64,000 bases of DNA, from assembly GCA_964649825.1 (NCBI GenBank), contig CAZYQW010000130.1, forward strand, positions 1 to 64,000, read 5' to 3'. The DNA is from CAZYQW01 sp964649825 (GTDB lineage Bacteria; Planctomycetota; B15-G4; JADJEK01). The notes beneath the pieces were generated by a model. The model searched no databases and was not told the origin of the DNA. It was given only the letters and a program-made list of their open reading frames with translations. The translations under genes were made by a program, and so were the position numbers. Shown one piece after another: positions 24,083 to 31,724 of the stretch (position 1 is its first letter; every line of letters begins with the position of its first letter).

Positions 24083-24794
24083 CCTTGTCCAGTACGCCAG
24101 GATCCACGCCACCCTGCAATCCGGGGAGCAGGTGGTTGAATTTTAGCGGATCGATCTGGCGCGCGATGTTCTCGAGCTCCGCCGCGCTCTGGCTCATGCG
24201 ACGGCTCTCGTCGTACAGATGCGAGACAAGGCCCTCCGCGAGCGGGACGAACTGCTCCTTCACGTATTGCGAGAGGAGCTTCATCTGCCGCGCGAACTCG
24301 ACTTCCTGGTCCTCGAGGTCCCGCGTCATCTTCTCGATGCTGTCGCGGTTGCTGTTGGACAACCGTCGGTTCAACTCGACCTGTCCATCCATATTCGAGA
24401 TCTTCTGGTCGAGCCGGGTCAGCGTGACCATCTCGGGCAGGTTCTTGAGCGAGTCGAGGTCGGTCGAAACGCGCTCGATCCGTTGCGCCTGCGCCTTGAG
24501 CGCTTCCGACAGCTCCGTGAGCCGTTGGCGCTCGAACCGCTCGACCCGATCGAGGACCTCTCCCTGGGCCGACTCGTTGCTCTCCACCTGGTCGCGCAAG
24601 CTGATCAGATCGGCGAGAGTCAGCTCGAGATCGGAGTTGCGAGCGCTGATTCGCGACAACTCGACGCGTGCTGTTTCCAGCTCGTCCCTGAGGAGGGTGA
24701 GGTCCTCGTCGAACTTCGATTGGCTCACGCAACCGGCGGCGGTCGCGATGACCAGTCCGGTGACAAGAGAACGGACGATGCTCGGACGGTGCAT
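24075..24794 (-). CDS. Coiled-coil lipoprotein
   Basis: 239-residue predicted lipoprotein. Signal LVTGLVIATAAGCVSQ has a lipobox ending at C22. The rest is almost wholly helical with heptad-like spacing (FDEDLTLLRDELETARVELS, DRVERFERQRLTELSEALKA), indicating long coiled coils. Its stop overlaps the start of the kinase gene (24075-24082). A plausible role is an envelope-anchored partner or sensor for that membrane kinase; this is context inference. It diverges from folD. ATG at 24794 is chosen because it gives the signal peptide at the start; the open frame upstream is not signal-like. No family recognised. Confidence 0.75.
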   Translation of the reverse strand: MHRPSIVRSLVTGLVIATAAGCVSQSKFDEDLTLLRDELETARVELSRISARNSDLELTLADLISLRDQVESNESAQGEVLDRVERFERQRLTELSEALKAQAQRIERVSTDLDSLKNLPEMVTLTRLDQKISNMDGQVELNRRLSNSNRDSIEKMTRDLEDQEVEFARQMKLLSQYVKEQFVPLAEGLVSHLYDESRRMSQSAAELENIARQIDPLKFNHLLPGLQGGVDPGVLDKDD

Positions 24795-24948
24795 GACAGC
24801 GACTCCCGAGGGCAGGGACGGATCATCGTAGGGCTTGCTCGACGATCTGTGTATCACCCCCGGCAGGGAGAGTGACCTCCCCCCGGAATCTCGGGCGTTC
24901 ACCACGACGGGCCCGGACGTTACGGCGCGCGCCTCCGGCGGCTTTGCT

Positions 24949-24954
24949 ACAACG
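24949..24954 (+). promoter_or_regulatory. -10-like tacaac immediately before folD
   Basis: tacaac at 24949-24954 lies 6 nt before the folD ATG (24961). If it is a -10 element, the transcript would begin at or near the start codon, i.e. be leaderless. No Shine-Dalgarno is visible in the intervening bases. A similar tacaat occurs at 62314-62319 before the receiver-like gene. Confidence 0.3.
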
Positions 24955-24960
24955 GGTTCC

Positions 24961-25857
24961 ATGACGGAGATCCTGGACGGCCGCGCGGTGGCGCGGGAGA
25001 TCGAAGCCGACCTGAGGACGCGGGTCGCTTTGCTTCAGTCGGCGACGAGATCGGCCGGGCCGGTCACGCCCGGCTTGACGGTCCTCCTGTTCGGCGACGA
25101 CTCCCCCTCGCGCGTGTACGGCTCGATGATCGGAAAGGCGTGCGATCGGATCGGTGCCCGGTTTCGACTGCTCGAGCTCCCGAGCGACGTATCGCGCGCT
25201 GAAGCCGAAGCGGCGATCGACGCCCTGAACGTCGATGCGGCCGTCCACGGCATCCTGATCAAACGCCCCCTCCCCGGAGAGCTCGCCGACGAACGCGTGC
25301 TGCAGCGAACCCGGCCGGAGAAGGACGTCGACGGCTACCACTTCGCGAACGTCGGCAAGCTCGTGGTCGGCGGCGCGCACGCGGCGCCCGTGCCCTGCAC
25401 CCCCGCCGGCGTCCTCGAGCTCCTGCGCCGCACGGGCTACGCGACCGAGGGTCGCCACGTCGTCGTGCTGGGTCGCAGCGCGACGGTCGGCAAGCCCCTC
25501 GCCAACCTGCTCGCGCAGAAGGACGAGGGCGCCAATGCCACGGTCACCCTCTGTCACCGCGCCACGCGCGACCTCGGCGCGCACACGCGCCGCGCCGACG
25601 TCGTGGTCAGCGCGATCGGAGTTCCCGCCTTCCTCACCCGAGAGCTGGTCGCGAAGGCGGCGGTCGTGATCGACGTCGGCACGAACGTCGTCGAAGACCC
25701 GACTGCGAAGAAGGGCTACCGTCTCGTCGGCGACGCCGATTTCGCCGGGCTGGTCGGGCATTGTCGCGCGATCACGCCGGTCCCGGGCGGCGTCGGGCCG
25801 GTCACGGTGGCGATGCTGATGCGAAACCTCGTCGAAGCGGCCGAGCGGGACGGCTAG
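24961..25857 (+). CDS. folD: Methylenetetrahydrofolate dehydrogenase/cyclohydrolase-like protein (FolD), atypical active site
   Basis: 298-residue FolD-family protein. Landmarks: PEKDVDGYHFANVGKLV, PCTPAGVLELLRRTGY, the NADP Rossmann segment VVLGRSATVGKPLANLL, and ITPVPGGVGPVTVAML. In E. coli FolD the Tyr-x3-Lys of the active site (Y50/K54) and Q98 serve the cyclohydrolase reaction. Here Tyr53 is kept, but the position four residues later is Ile57 (segment RVYGSMIGKA), and the Q98 position is Lys101 (GILIKRPLP). The Asp residues of KDVDG are kept. The protein may therefore be a dehydrogenase without cyclohydrolase activity. It could still be bifunctional if K59 substitutes. Starts at the ATG 24961; the upstream in-frame extension is not folD-like. 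Confidence 0.88.
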   Translation: MTEILDGRAVAREIEADLRTRVALLQSATRSAGPVTPGLTVLLFGDDSPSRVYGSMIGKACDRIGARFRLLELPSDVSRAEAEAAIDALNVDAAVHGILIKRPLPGELADERVLQRTRPEKDVDGYHFANVGKLVVGGAHAAPVPCTPAGVLELLRRTGYATEGRHVVVLGRSATVGKPLANLLAQKDEGANATVTLCHRATRDLGAHTRRADVVVSAIGVPAFLTRELVAKAAVVIDVGTNVVEDPTAKKGYRLVGDADFAGLVGHCRAITPVPGGVGPVTVAMLMRNLVEAAERDG

Positions 25858-25877
25858 ACCCGGCTCTCGACGGCGGA

Positions 25878-25927
25878 GCGGGAAGGACTCCCCGCGAGAT
25901 CCCCTCGAACCGCTGCTCCCTTCCCGC
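25878..25927. terminator. Inverted repeat in the convergent gap after folD
   Basis: gcgggaagg (25878-25886) and ccttcccgc (25919-25927) are perfect 9-nt arms around 32 nt. It lies between the folD stop (25857) and the SNF2 gene stop (25974), so it may end transcription from both sides. No T-run is present. Confidence 0.35.
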
Positions 25928-25973
25928 GTGCTCACCCCCGGGCAACGGGCGAACGGGGAGATCGTCCCGCCGC

Positions 25974-28900
25974 CTACGACAGCAGCATCTCCAGGTCCTC
26001 GCGCGTCAGGTCCTTCACGCCGACGCCCTCTGACTGGATCAGGTCTCGCGCAAGGTCCCGCTTCAGCCCCTGCAGCTCGATGACCTTCTCCTCGACCGTG
26101 TCGCGCGCGATCAAGCGATACGCGAAGACGGCGCGCGTCTGCCCGATCCGGTGCGTGCGATCGATCGCCTGCGCCTCGGCCGCGGGGTTCCACCATGGAT
26201 CGAGAAGGAAGACGTAGTCGGCGGCGGTGAGGTTCAGGCCGAGGCCGCCCGCCTTCAAGCTGACCAGGAAGACCGGGCAGGCGGCGTCCTCCTGGAAGTG
26301 GCGGACGACCTCCTCGCGGTCCCGCGTCTTGCCGTCCAGGTACTCGTAGGCGATGCCGCGTTCTTCGAGGACGAGACGGACGATCGAGAGGTAGCTCGTG
26401 AACTGCGAGAAGACGAGGGCCTTGTGACCCTCGTCGATCACCTCCTCCAAGTGCTCGAGCAGCAGCTCGAGCTTCGCGCTGGGCTCGCGCACCCGCGCCG
26501 GGTCGAGGAGACCGACGTGGCACGCGGCCTGCCGCAGCCGCAACAACGCCTCGAGGACGTGCATCCTCGATCGATCCAGACCCTCGTCCTCGACGCGCGC
26601 CAGCAGCGCGTGGCGGTAGTGCTGCAGCAGTTCGTCGTAGACGACGCGCTCTTCCTTCTTGAGCTCGCACCGGAGAATCTGCTCGGTCTTCGCGGGCAGC
26701 TCCTTCGCGACCTCGTCCTTCGTGCGGCGCAGGAAGAACGGCTTCAGCGCTCGCGCAAGGAGACGGCGCGTGTCCGGGTCCGGATCGCGCAGCGCCGCCC
26801 GCGATCCGGCGAACGCGGACGAACGGCCGAGCATTCCGGGGTTCAAGAACTCGAACAGGCTCCAGAGCTCGCCGACGTGATTCTCGAGCGGCGTGCCCGA
26901 CAGCGCGAGTCGATGGCGGCCGGTCAGGAGGCGCGCTGCCTTCGCCGTCTTGGTTGCGGCGTTCTTGATCGCCTGCGCTTCGTCGAGGACGACGTACTCG
27001 AACTCGACCTGGCGGAGGAACTGGATGTCGCGGACGAGCGTGCCGTACGTCGTCAGCACGACGTTGCAGTCGGAGAAGTCCGGCGCCCGCCGCCGCGCCG
27101 GGCCGGTGTGATCGACCACGCGGAGGTGCGGAGCGAACCGCGCGATCTCGGCCCGCCAGTGGAAGATCAACGACCGCGGCATGATGACCAGCGCCCGGGC
27201 GTCCCCCTCGACGTGCTTCGCGAAGTGCGCGATCATCTGCACCGTCTTGCCGAGCCCCATGTCGTCCGCGAGGCACCCGCCGAACCCGAACTCGCGCAGG
27301 AACTCCATCCAACCGAGCCCGATCCGCTGGTACGACCGGAGGTCCCCGTGGAAGGTCGCGGGCGGGTCGATCTGGTCGATGCCGGAAAAGCGCCGCACGC
27401 GGCCACGCGCGCGGTGGAACACCTCGTCGACGTCGACGCCCGAGTCCTCCTCCAGGAGGAGATCGAGCAACCCCACCTGCGTCCCCTTGAAACGGAGCGT
27501 GTTCTTCCGGCGCTCGCCGAGGTGCGAGAGCAGCCCGAACCGCTTCGACCAGTCCTCGGGGAGCACGCCGACGCTGCCGTCGTCGAGCCGAACGACGCTC
27601 TCGCCGCGCCGGATCTGCTCGAGGATGCGCGGAAGGGCGACGGTCGTTTGATCGAAGTGGACGGTCCCGTTCAGGTCGAACCAATCGACGCCGGATGAGA
27701 CCTTCAGCTTCAGGTCGCTCGGCGCCCGGTACCGTTTCCCCTCCGCGTCGACCCGCCAACCTTCGGCGACGAGGGCGCGGACCACGTCGCCCAGCGCCGA
27801 CGATCGCAGCGAAAGCTGAGGTCGACTCCGCGAGAAGCTCCACTGCTCGCGGAAGCCCAGCTCGTCCAGCCGGTGCCGGTACGCGTGCTCGCGTTCGGCG
27901 TTGCGCAGGCGGACCACGCGCTCCTCGGGATCGTAGTGTCGGTCGCCGGGCTCGAAGTCGTTCACGACGATGCCGTCGTACTCGAACGCAAGCTCCGCTT
28001 CGATCGGCTCACGGCTCGACGCGGGCGGCGGCCGCAGGAAGTGCAGTCGCGGCGTCGGCCCCTTCATGACCTCCCGGACCTCGAGATCGGGGGCGATCTC
28101 GACGCGCGCGCCGCCGGCCGTGGCGATGACGCGCTGCAGGAGCTCGTCCTTGTGCTCGCGCGGAACATCGATCGAACCGATCCGCTGCAGCGCCCACACC
28201 CAGGGAAACGCCGCGGCCGGCTCGAAGCGCGCGATGCGGTGCCCTCGGATCACGAATCCTCCCGGCGACGTGACCGTCGAGTCCTTCGCGTCGAAGCGTT
28301 CGGAGCCGCGCACGAACGATGCCGTGACCGCGATGCGTCCCTCCTCCTCCGCCGGCGCCACGTGGAGCTCGACGCGGTACGGCGCGCCGTCGTCGAACAG
28401 GATCGGGTGGTCCACGTCGATCTCGTCGTCGGCGAACAGGAAGCAGCGTTCGCCGGACGTGAGGAGCGGAACGACCAGCTCCTCGAGATCGCCGGGAATC
28501 TCGACCGACTCGCCCGGCACGAGACGCCAGACCGCTCCGTCGCTCGCTCCGGTCAGAGCGACGATGAGCCGGCGATCCGACTCGTCGGGGAGGGATTCCC
28601 CCTCGATCTCGGACAGCCTCATCGCCTTCGCCTTGCCGAACGACCCGTCGATCTTCCGATCGCGCCGCCAGAAGGAGAGCGCGATGCCGCCGTCCGCGCG
28701 CGACCTCGTGACGTCGATCCCGTAGATGAGACGACGTTGCGTTCGCCAAAGGAACGACTCGTGACGATCTTTCGAGGCCCGGCCGCCCTTGCCCTCCTCG
28801 ACCGCCGACAACACGCGCCGCCAGCCGCTCTCGGGATCGGTCGCGCCGAAGCGCGCCTGGGATCGAAGGCGCTCGATCTCGAGCATCGCGCCCTCGCTCA

Positions 28901-29243
28901 GGTCGTTCGGGTCCCGCGGACAGAGCTGGATCAGCTTCTTGCTGAGCAGCGACGACAGGAGTCCGGCGAGCTGAGCCTCGAGCACGGTCGCCCACACGTG
29001 CCGGCACAGCGACTGCTGCCCGCGAAACGCGTCGCACGTGCAGGAGAGGAGCAGGCGATCATCGGTGGCGAAGAGGATGACCTCGGTCGGCTCGACGTCG
29101 TCGACGTCGGCGAAGGCGTAGTCGGCGCTTCCTTCGTAGACGTCGACCAGGGAGCGGGCGTGCAGGTCCTCACCTCGGACGCGGACCGCGTTCGAGACGT
29201 GGGGCTCGAGAATCGAGCTGAGATTGCGCTGGCCGGCTGGCAC
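25974..29243 (-). CDS. SNF2-family DEAD-like helicase with SWIM zinc finger
   Basis: 1089 residues. An N-terminal SWIM zinc finger is visible (C68, C70, C80, H82 in LSCTCDAFRGQQSLCRHVWA). A large central domain with several beta strands follows. The SNF2 ATPase has Walker A in DDMGLGKTVQMIAHFAKHVE (about residues 660-675), Walker B as VLDEAQAIKN (about 753), SGTPLENHVGELWSLFEF, and a helicase C-terminal domain with ALVFSQFTSYLSIV and DPWWNPAAEAQAIDRTHRIG. This matches the bacterial RapA/HepA-like SNF2 proteins of unknown target. The start is GTG at 29243; a ggag lies about 6 nt upstream of it, and a C9 tract (minus strand) just before that. Confidence 0.88.
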   Translation of the reverse strand: MPAGQRNLSSILEPHVSNAVRVRGEDLHARSLVDVYEGSADYAFADVDDVEPTEVILFATDDRLLLSCTCDAFRGQQSLCRHVWATVLEAQLAGLLSSLLSKKLIQLCPRDPNDLSEGAMLEIERLRSQARFGATDPESGWRRVLSAVEEGKGGRASKDRHESFLWRTQRRLIYGIDVTRSRADGGIALSFWRRDRKIDGSFGKAKAMRLSEIEGESLPDESDRRLIVALTGASDGAVWRLVPGESVEIPGDLEELVVPLLTSGERCFLFADDEIDVDHPILFDDGAPYRVELHVAPAEEEGRIAVTASFVRGSERFDAKDSTVTSPGGFVIRGHRIARFEPAAAFPWVWALQRIGSIDVPREHKDELLQRVIATAGGARVEIAPDLEVREVMKGPTPRLHFLRPPPASSREPIEAELAFEYDGIVVNDFEPGDRHYDPEERVVRLRNAEREHAYRHRLDELGFREQWSFSRSRPQLSLRSSALGDVVRALVAEGWRVDAEGKRYRAPSDLKLKVSSGVDWFDLNGTVHFDQTTVALPRILEQIRRGESVVRLDDGSVGVLPEDWSKRFGLLSHLGERRKNTLRFKGTQVGLLDLLLEEDSGVDVDEVFHRARGRVRRFSGIDQIDPPATFHGDLRSYQRIGLGWMEFLREFGFGGCLADDMGLGKTVQMIAHFAKHVEGDARALVIMPRSLIFHWRAEIARFAPHLRVVDHTGPARRRAPDFSDCNVVLTTYGTLVRDIQFLRQVEFEYVVLDEAQAIKNAATKTAKAARLLTGRHRLALSGTPLENHVGELWSLFEFLNPGMLGRSSAFAGSRAALRDPDPDTRRLLARALKPFFLRRTKDEVAKELPAKTEQILRCELKKEERVVYDELLQHYRHALLARVEDEGLDRSRMHVLEALLRLRQAACHVGLLDPARVREPSAKLELLLEHLEEVIDEGHKALVFSQFTSYLSIVRLVLEERGIAYEYLDGKTRDREEVVRHFQEDAACPVFLVSLKAGGLGLNLTAADYVFLLDPWWNPAAEAQAIDRTHRIGQTRAVFAYRLIARDTVEEKVIELQGLKRDLARDLIQSEGVGVKDLTREDLEMLLS

Positions 29244-29255
29244 TTCGTCTCCGCA

Positions 29256-29264
29256 GGGGGGGGG
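29256..29264 (-). repeat. Homopolymer C9 (G9 on plus) in the SNF2 leader
   Basis: Nine G residues on the plus strand, 13-21 nt upstream of the SNF2 GTG and just outside its Shine-Dalgarno. A length change would move the distance to any upstream promoter or leader structure. Confidence 0.7.
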
Positions 29265-29377
29265 CCGTGGCGTCGCCGCACGCTTCGCACGGCCGATGGC
29301 ATCCTACTCCACCGAGCGGGTCGAAACGGCTCGGCGGTGCGTAATCGCCCGGATCCGCAGAACGCCCGCGGTGGCGG

Positions 29378-31141
29378 TCAGCGGCCCTGCCGGTCGGGAG
29401 GAGTGCTTCGGCGCGGCTCCGTCATGGCGCGCGTCAGCTCGTCGGGATCGTGAACGCGGGCCAGATGCGCGCCACGGACGTTCACGTACGCCTGCGGCGT
29501 GGGGGTCGGGGGGAGCTCGAAGCGCGCGAGCAGGTCGTCGTCGAGCTCCGGGTCGATCACCTGCACCAGCTTGCTCGGCACGTAGACCCTGGCCGCGGCC
29601 CTCACCAACGCCCGCGTCGCCTCCGCGTCGCGCGGGCCCACGATGATCGCGTGGATCGGCGGGTGGAGGAACAGGTCGACCGCCCGCGCGTAGCCGGCGG
29701 TGAAGTAGCCGTAGAGGTGGTAGTCCTCCGCGAACACCTTGAGCGTCCGCCGCGCGGTCTCGAGGTACTCGGGTTTCTGCGTCAGGTAGTGGGTCCTCAG
29801 GAAGATCTCCGCGATCAACCCATTCTCGAGGATCGACTGGTTGCGCCGGCGCAGCCCGCCCACCGCGTCCTTCTCGACGCGGATGTCGTAGAAGCCGCCG
29901 TGCGAGCCGCCCTGCTTTGCCGACAGGATCTGCAGGAGATCCTCCGCCACGTCGAGGTACTTCCGGTCGCCCGTGAACTGCGCGGCGTGGAGGAGGGCTC
30001 GCGCCATGTACGCCTGATCGGTGAGCAGGCCCCGGATGTGCCGGCCGCCGTCGTGGTAGTGGTACATGCCGCGCCCGCGGTCGTAGCACTCCTCGATCAA
30101 GAAGTTGATCGTCGCTTCGGCCATCTGCGCGCAGTCCGGGTCGTCCAGCACGGCCGACGCCTTCAGGAAGGCGGACGCCGCCGCCGCGTTCCAGTTGACG
30201 TAGATCGTCCAGTCGACGGCCGGCCCCTCGCGCTCGCGACGCGCGGCGGCGGGAAGCGCGTAGTACGCGTCGTCGGAGTCCTGCGAACCGCCGAACGCGG
30301 GGCGTTCCCGGTGGCGCAGATGCTCGCGGAGGAATCCGACGATCCGCTCGGCCGCGAGGCGGAACTCCTCGTGACCGAACGTCTGGTACGCCTCGAGGTA
30401 GTTGCGCAGCAGTCCGACGTTCGACTCGAGAAGCTTCTCGGTGTTCGGGCTGCGCCAGTCGCGCGTGCTCGAGTAGCGGAAGAAGCCGCCGTCCTCCGCG
30501 TCGTGCAGTGGCGACTCCGCCATCTGGCGGAGCGTCTTCTCGACGACGTGGCCAAGACGCTCGTCGCGCGTCTCGACGTAGCGCAGCAGCGCGAAGTCGA
30601 TCGCCTCGGAATGGGGGAACTTCTGACCGCGACCGAACCCGCCGTGCACCTCGTCGAAATCCGCCAGGATCGCCGCTTGCACCTTCAGGACGATCGCGTC
30701 GGAGAGATCGCCGGATCGCGCCGAGCGCGCGCGGTTCTCGTCCTCTTCGCGACGCAGCGTCTCCTGGACCGCCTTGGCGATGACGTCGCGCTTCTGGGAG
30801 TAGTAGCGCGCCACGCGTTCGAGGAGATCCTTCAACTCCTCCGCCGTGAAGGTGGTGCCGCCCGTGATCAACTCGCCCTCCGCGGTCAGCACGCAGAGCG
30901 ACGGCCATCCGCCCATGTTGTAGCGGTCGTTGACTTCCGGCCGGCGGTCCTTGTCGACCTTGACGGGAACGAAGCGCTGGTTCAACAGCGCGGCCATCTC
31001 CGGGTCCGCGAGCATGCCGGCCTCGGCGCGCTTGCTGTAGCGACACCACGAGGCGACGAGGAACAGGAAGACGGGCCGACCGAGGCCGGCAGCCTCGGAG
31101 AACGCCTCCTCCCCCCATTCGCGCCATTCGACCGGGCTCAT
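29378..31141 (-). CDS. YyaL-type thioredoxin-domain protein (DUF255)
   Basis: 587-residue protein. The N-terminal thioredoxin-like domain (about 1-125) has FLVASWCRYSKRAEAGML, where the usual CxxC is replaced by CxxS. The remainder is an (alpha/alpha) toroid like N-acylglucosamine-2-epimerase: NTEKLLESNVGLLRNYLEAY, NAAAASAFLKASAVLDDPDC, GLLTDQAYMARALLHAAQF. YyaL family members are often long (about 650-700) and poorly characterised. ATG at 31141 gives the start of the thioredoxin domain. It is followed downstream by the SNF2 gene with a gap of 134 nt and preceded by 222 nt before rsfS. Function unknown; likely cytoplasmic. Confidence 0.82.
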   Translation of the reverse strand: MSPVEWREWGEEAFSEAAGLGRPVFLFLVASWCRYSKRAEAGMLADPEMAALLNQRFVPVKVDKDRRPEVNDRYNMGGWPSLCVLTAEGELITGGTTFTAEELKDLLERVARYYSQKRDVIAKAVQETLRREEDENRARSARSGDLSDAIVLKVQAAILADFDEVHGGFGRGQKFPHSEAIDFALLRYVETRDERLGHVVEKTLRQMAESPLHDAEDGGFFRYSSTRDWRSPNTEKLLESNVGLLRNYLEAYQTFGHEEFRLAAERIVGFLREHLRHRERPAFGGSQDSDDAYYALPAAARREREGPAVDWTIYVNWNAAAASAFLKASAVLDDPDCAQMAEATINFLIEECYDRGRGMYHYHDGGRHIRGLLTDQAYMARALLHAAQFTGDRKYLDVAEDLLQILSAKQGGSHGGFYDIRVEKDAVGGLRRRNQSILENGLIAEIFLRTHYLTQKPEYLETARRTLKVFAEDYHLYGYFTAGYARAVDLFLHPPIHAIIVGPRDAEATRALVRAAARVYVPSKLVQVIDPELDDDLLARFELPPTPTPQAYVNVRGAHLARVHDPDELTRAMTEPRRSTPPDRQGR

Positions 31142-31363
31142 CCGATCCTCGCTCCTCTTGGTGCTCCTCGCGGCGGTTCTCGGAAGCTCGAGGTCCGAGA
31201 CCGTTGCTCCACCTTACCGCCTTCGGGGTTCCATGAAAGTTATCGACGCTCTCGCGACGCACCTCAAGGGATGGACAGGATTCTACGTCATCGGAGGGCG
31301 AAGCGTTGAGTTCGAGCAACGCGGAGACGCGGTGCCGCGCTCGATTCGCCGCCGCGGAGTGGA

Positions 31364-31717
31364 TTACGACGCGGCGAGCGCCACCGTCGGAGCGTCCGCC
31401 CAGAGGCCATCGAGGTCGTAGAACGCGCGCGTTTCGGCGTCGAACAGGTGAACGATCGCGTCCCCAAGGTCGAGGAGCAGCCAGCGGCCGCCGTCGTTGT
31501 TGCCTTCTTCCCGCGGAATGTCTCGACCCTCGTCGCGCGAGATGCGGCGGATCTCGTCCGCCATCGCGCGCAGGTGACGCCGATTCCGTCCGGTCACGAT
31601 GACGAAGTAATCGAGGATCGGAAGGGCCTCGCGAACGTCGAGGATCTTGACGTTCTCGCCCTTCCGTTCCTCGCATGCGCGAGCGACCCTCAGAACTAGT
31701 TCGCGGGTATCGATCAC
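31364..31717 (-). CDS. rsfS: Ribosome silencing factor RsfS
   Basis: 117-residue RsfS/Iojap protein, which binds ribosomal protein uL14 and blocks subunit joining when nutrients are low. Family segments: ENVKILDVREALPILDYFVI, VTGRNRRHLRAMADEIRR, and WLLLDLGDAIVHLFDAETRA. The C-terminal Ala/Val tail is lineage specific. ATG at 31717. It lies 7 nt after the hppA stop on the same strand, so it may be co-transcribed with the pyrophosphatase; in many bacteria rsfS lies instead by nadD. Confidence 0.93.
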   Translation of the reverse strand: MIDTRELVLRVARACEERKGENVKILDVREALPILDYFVIVTGRNRRHLRAMADEIRRISRDEGRDIPREEGNNDGGRWLLLDLGDAIVHLFDAETRAFYDLDGLWADAPTVALAAS

Positions 31718-31724
31718 CGTCTCC

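Noticed and set aside
24823..27843. Long frame of 1006 codons overlapping the SNF2 gene and folD
   Set aside because: No domain signature; the SNF2 motifs are in the other frame.
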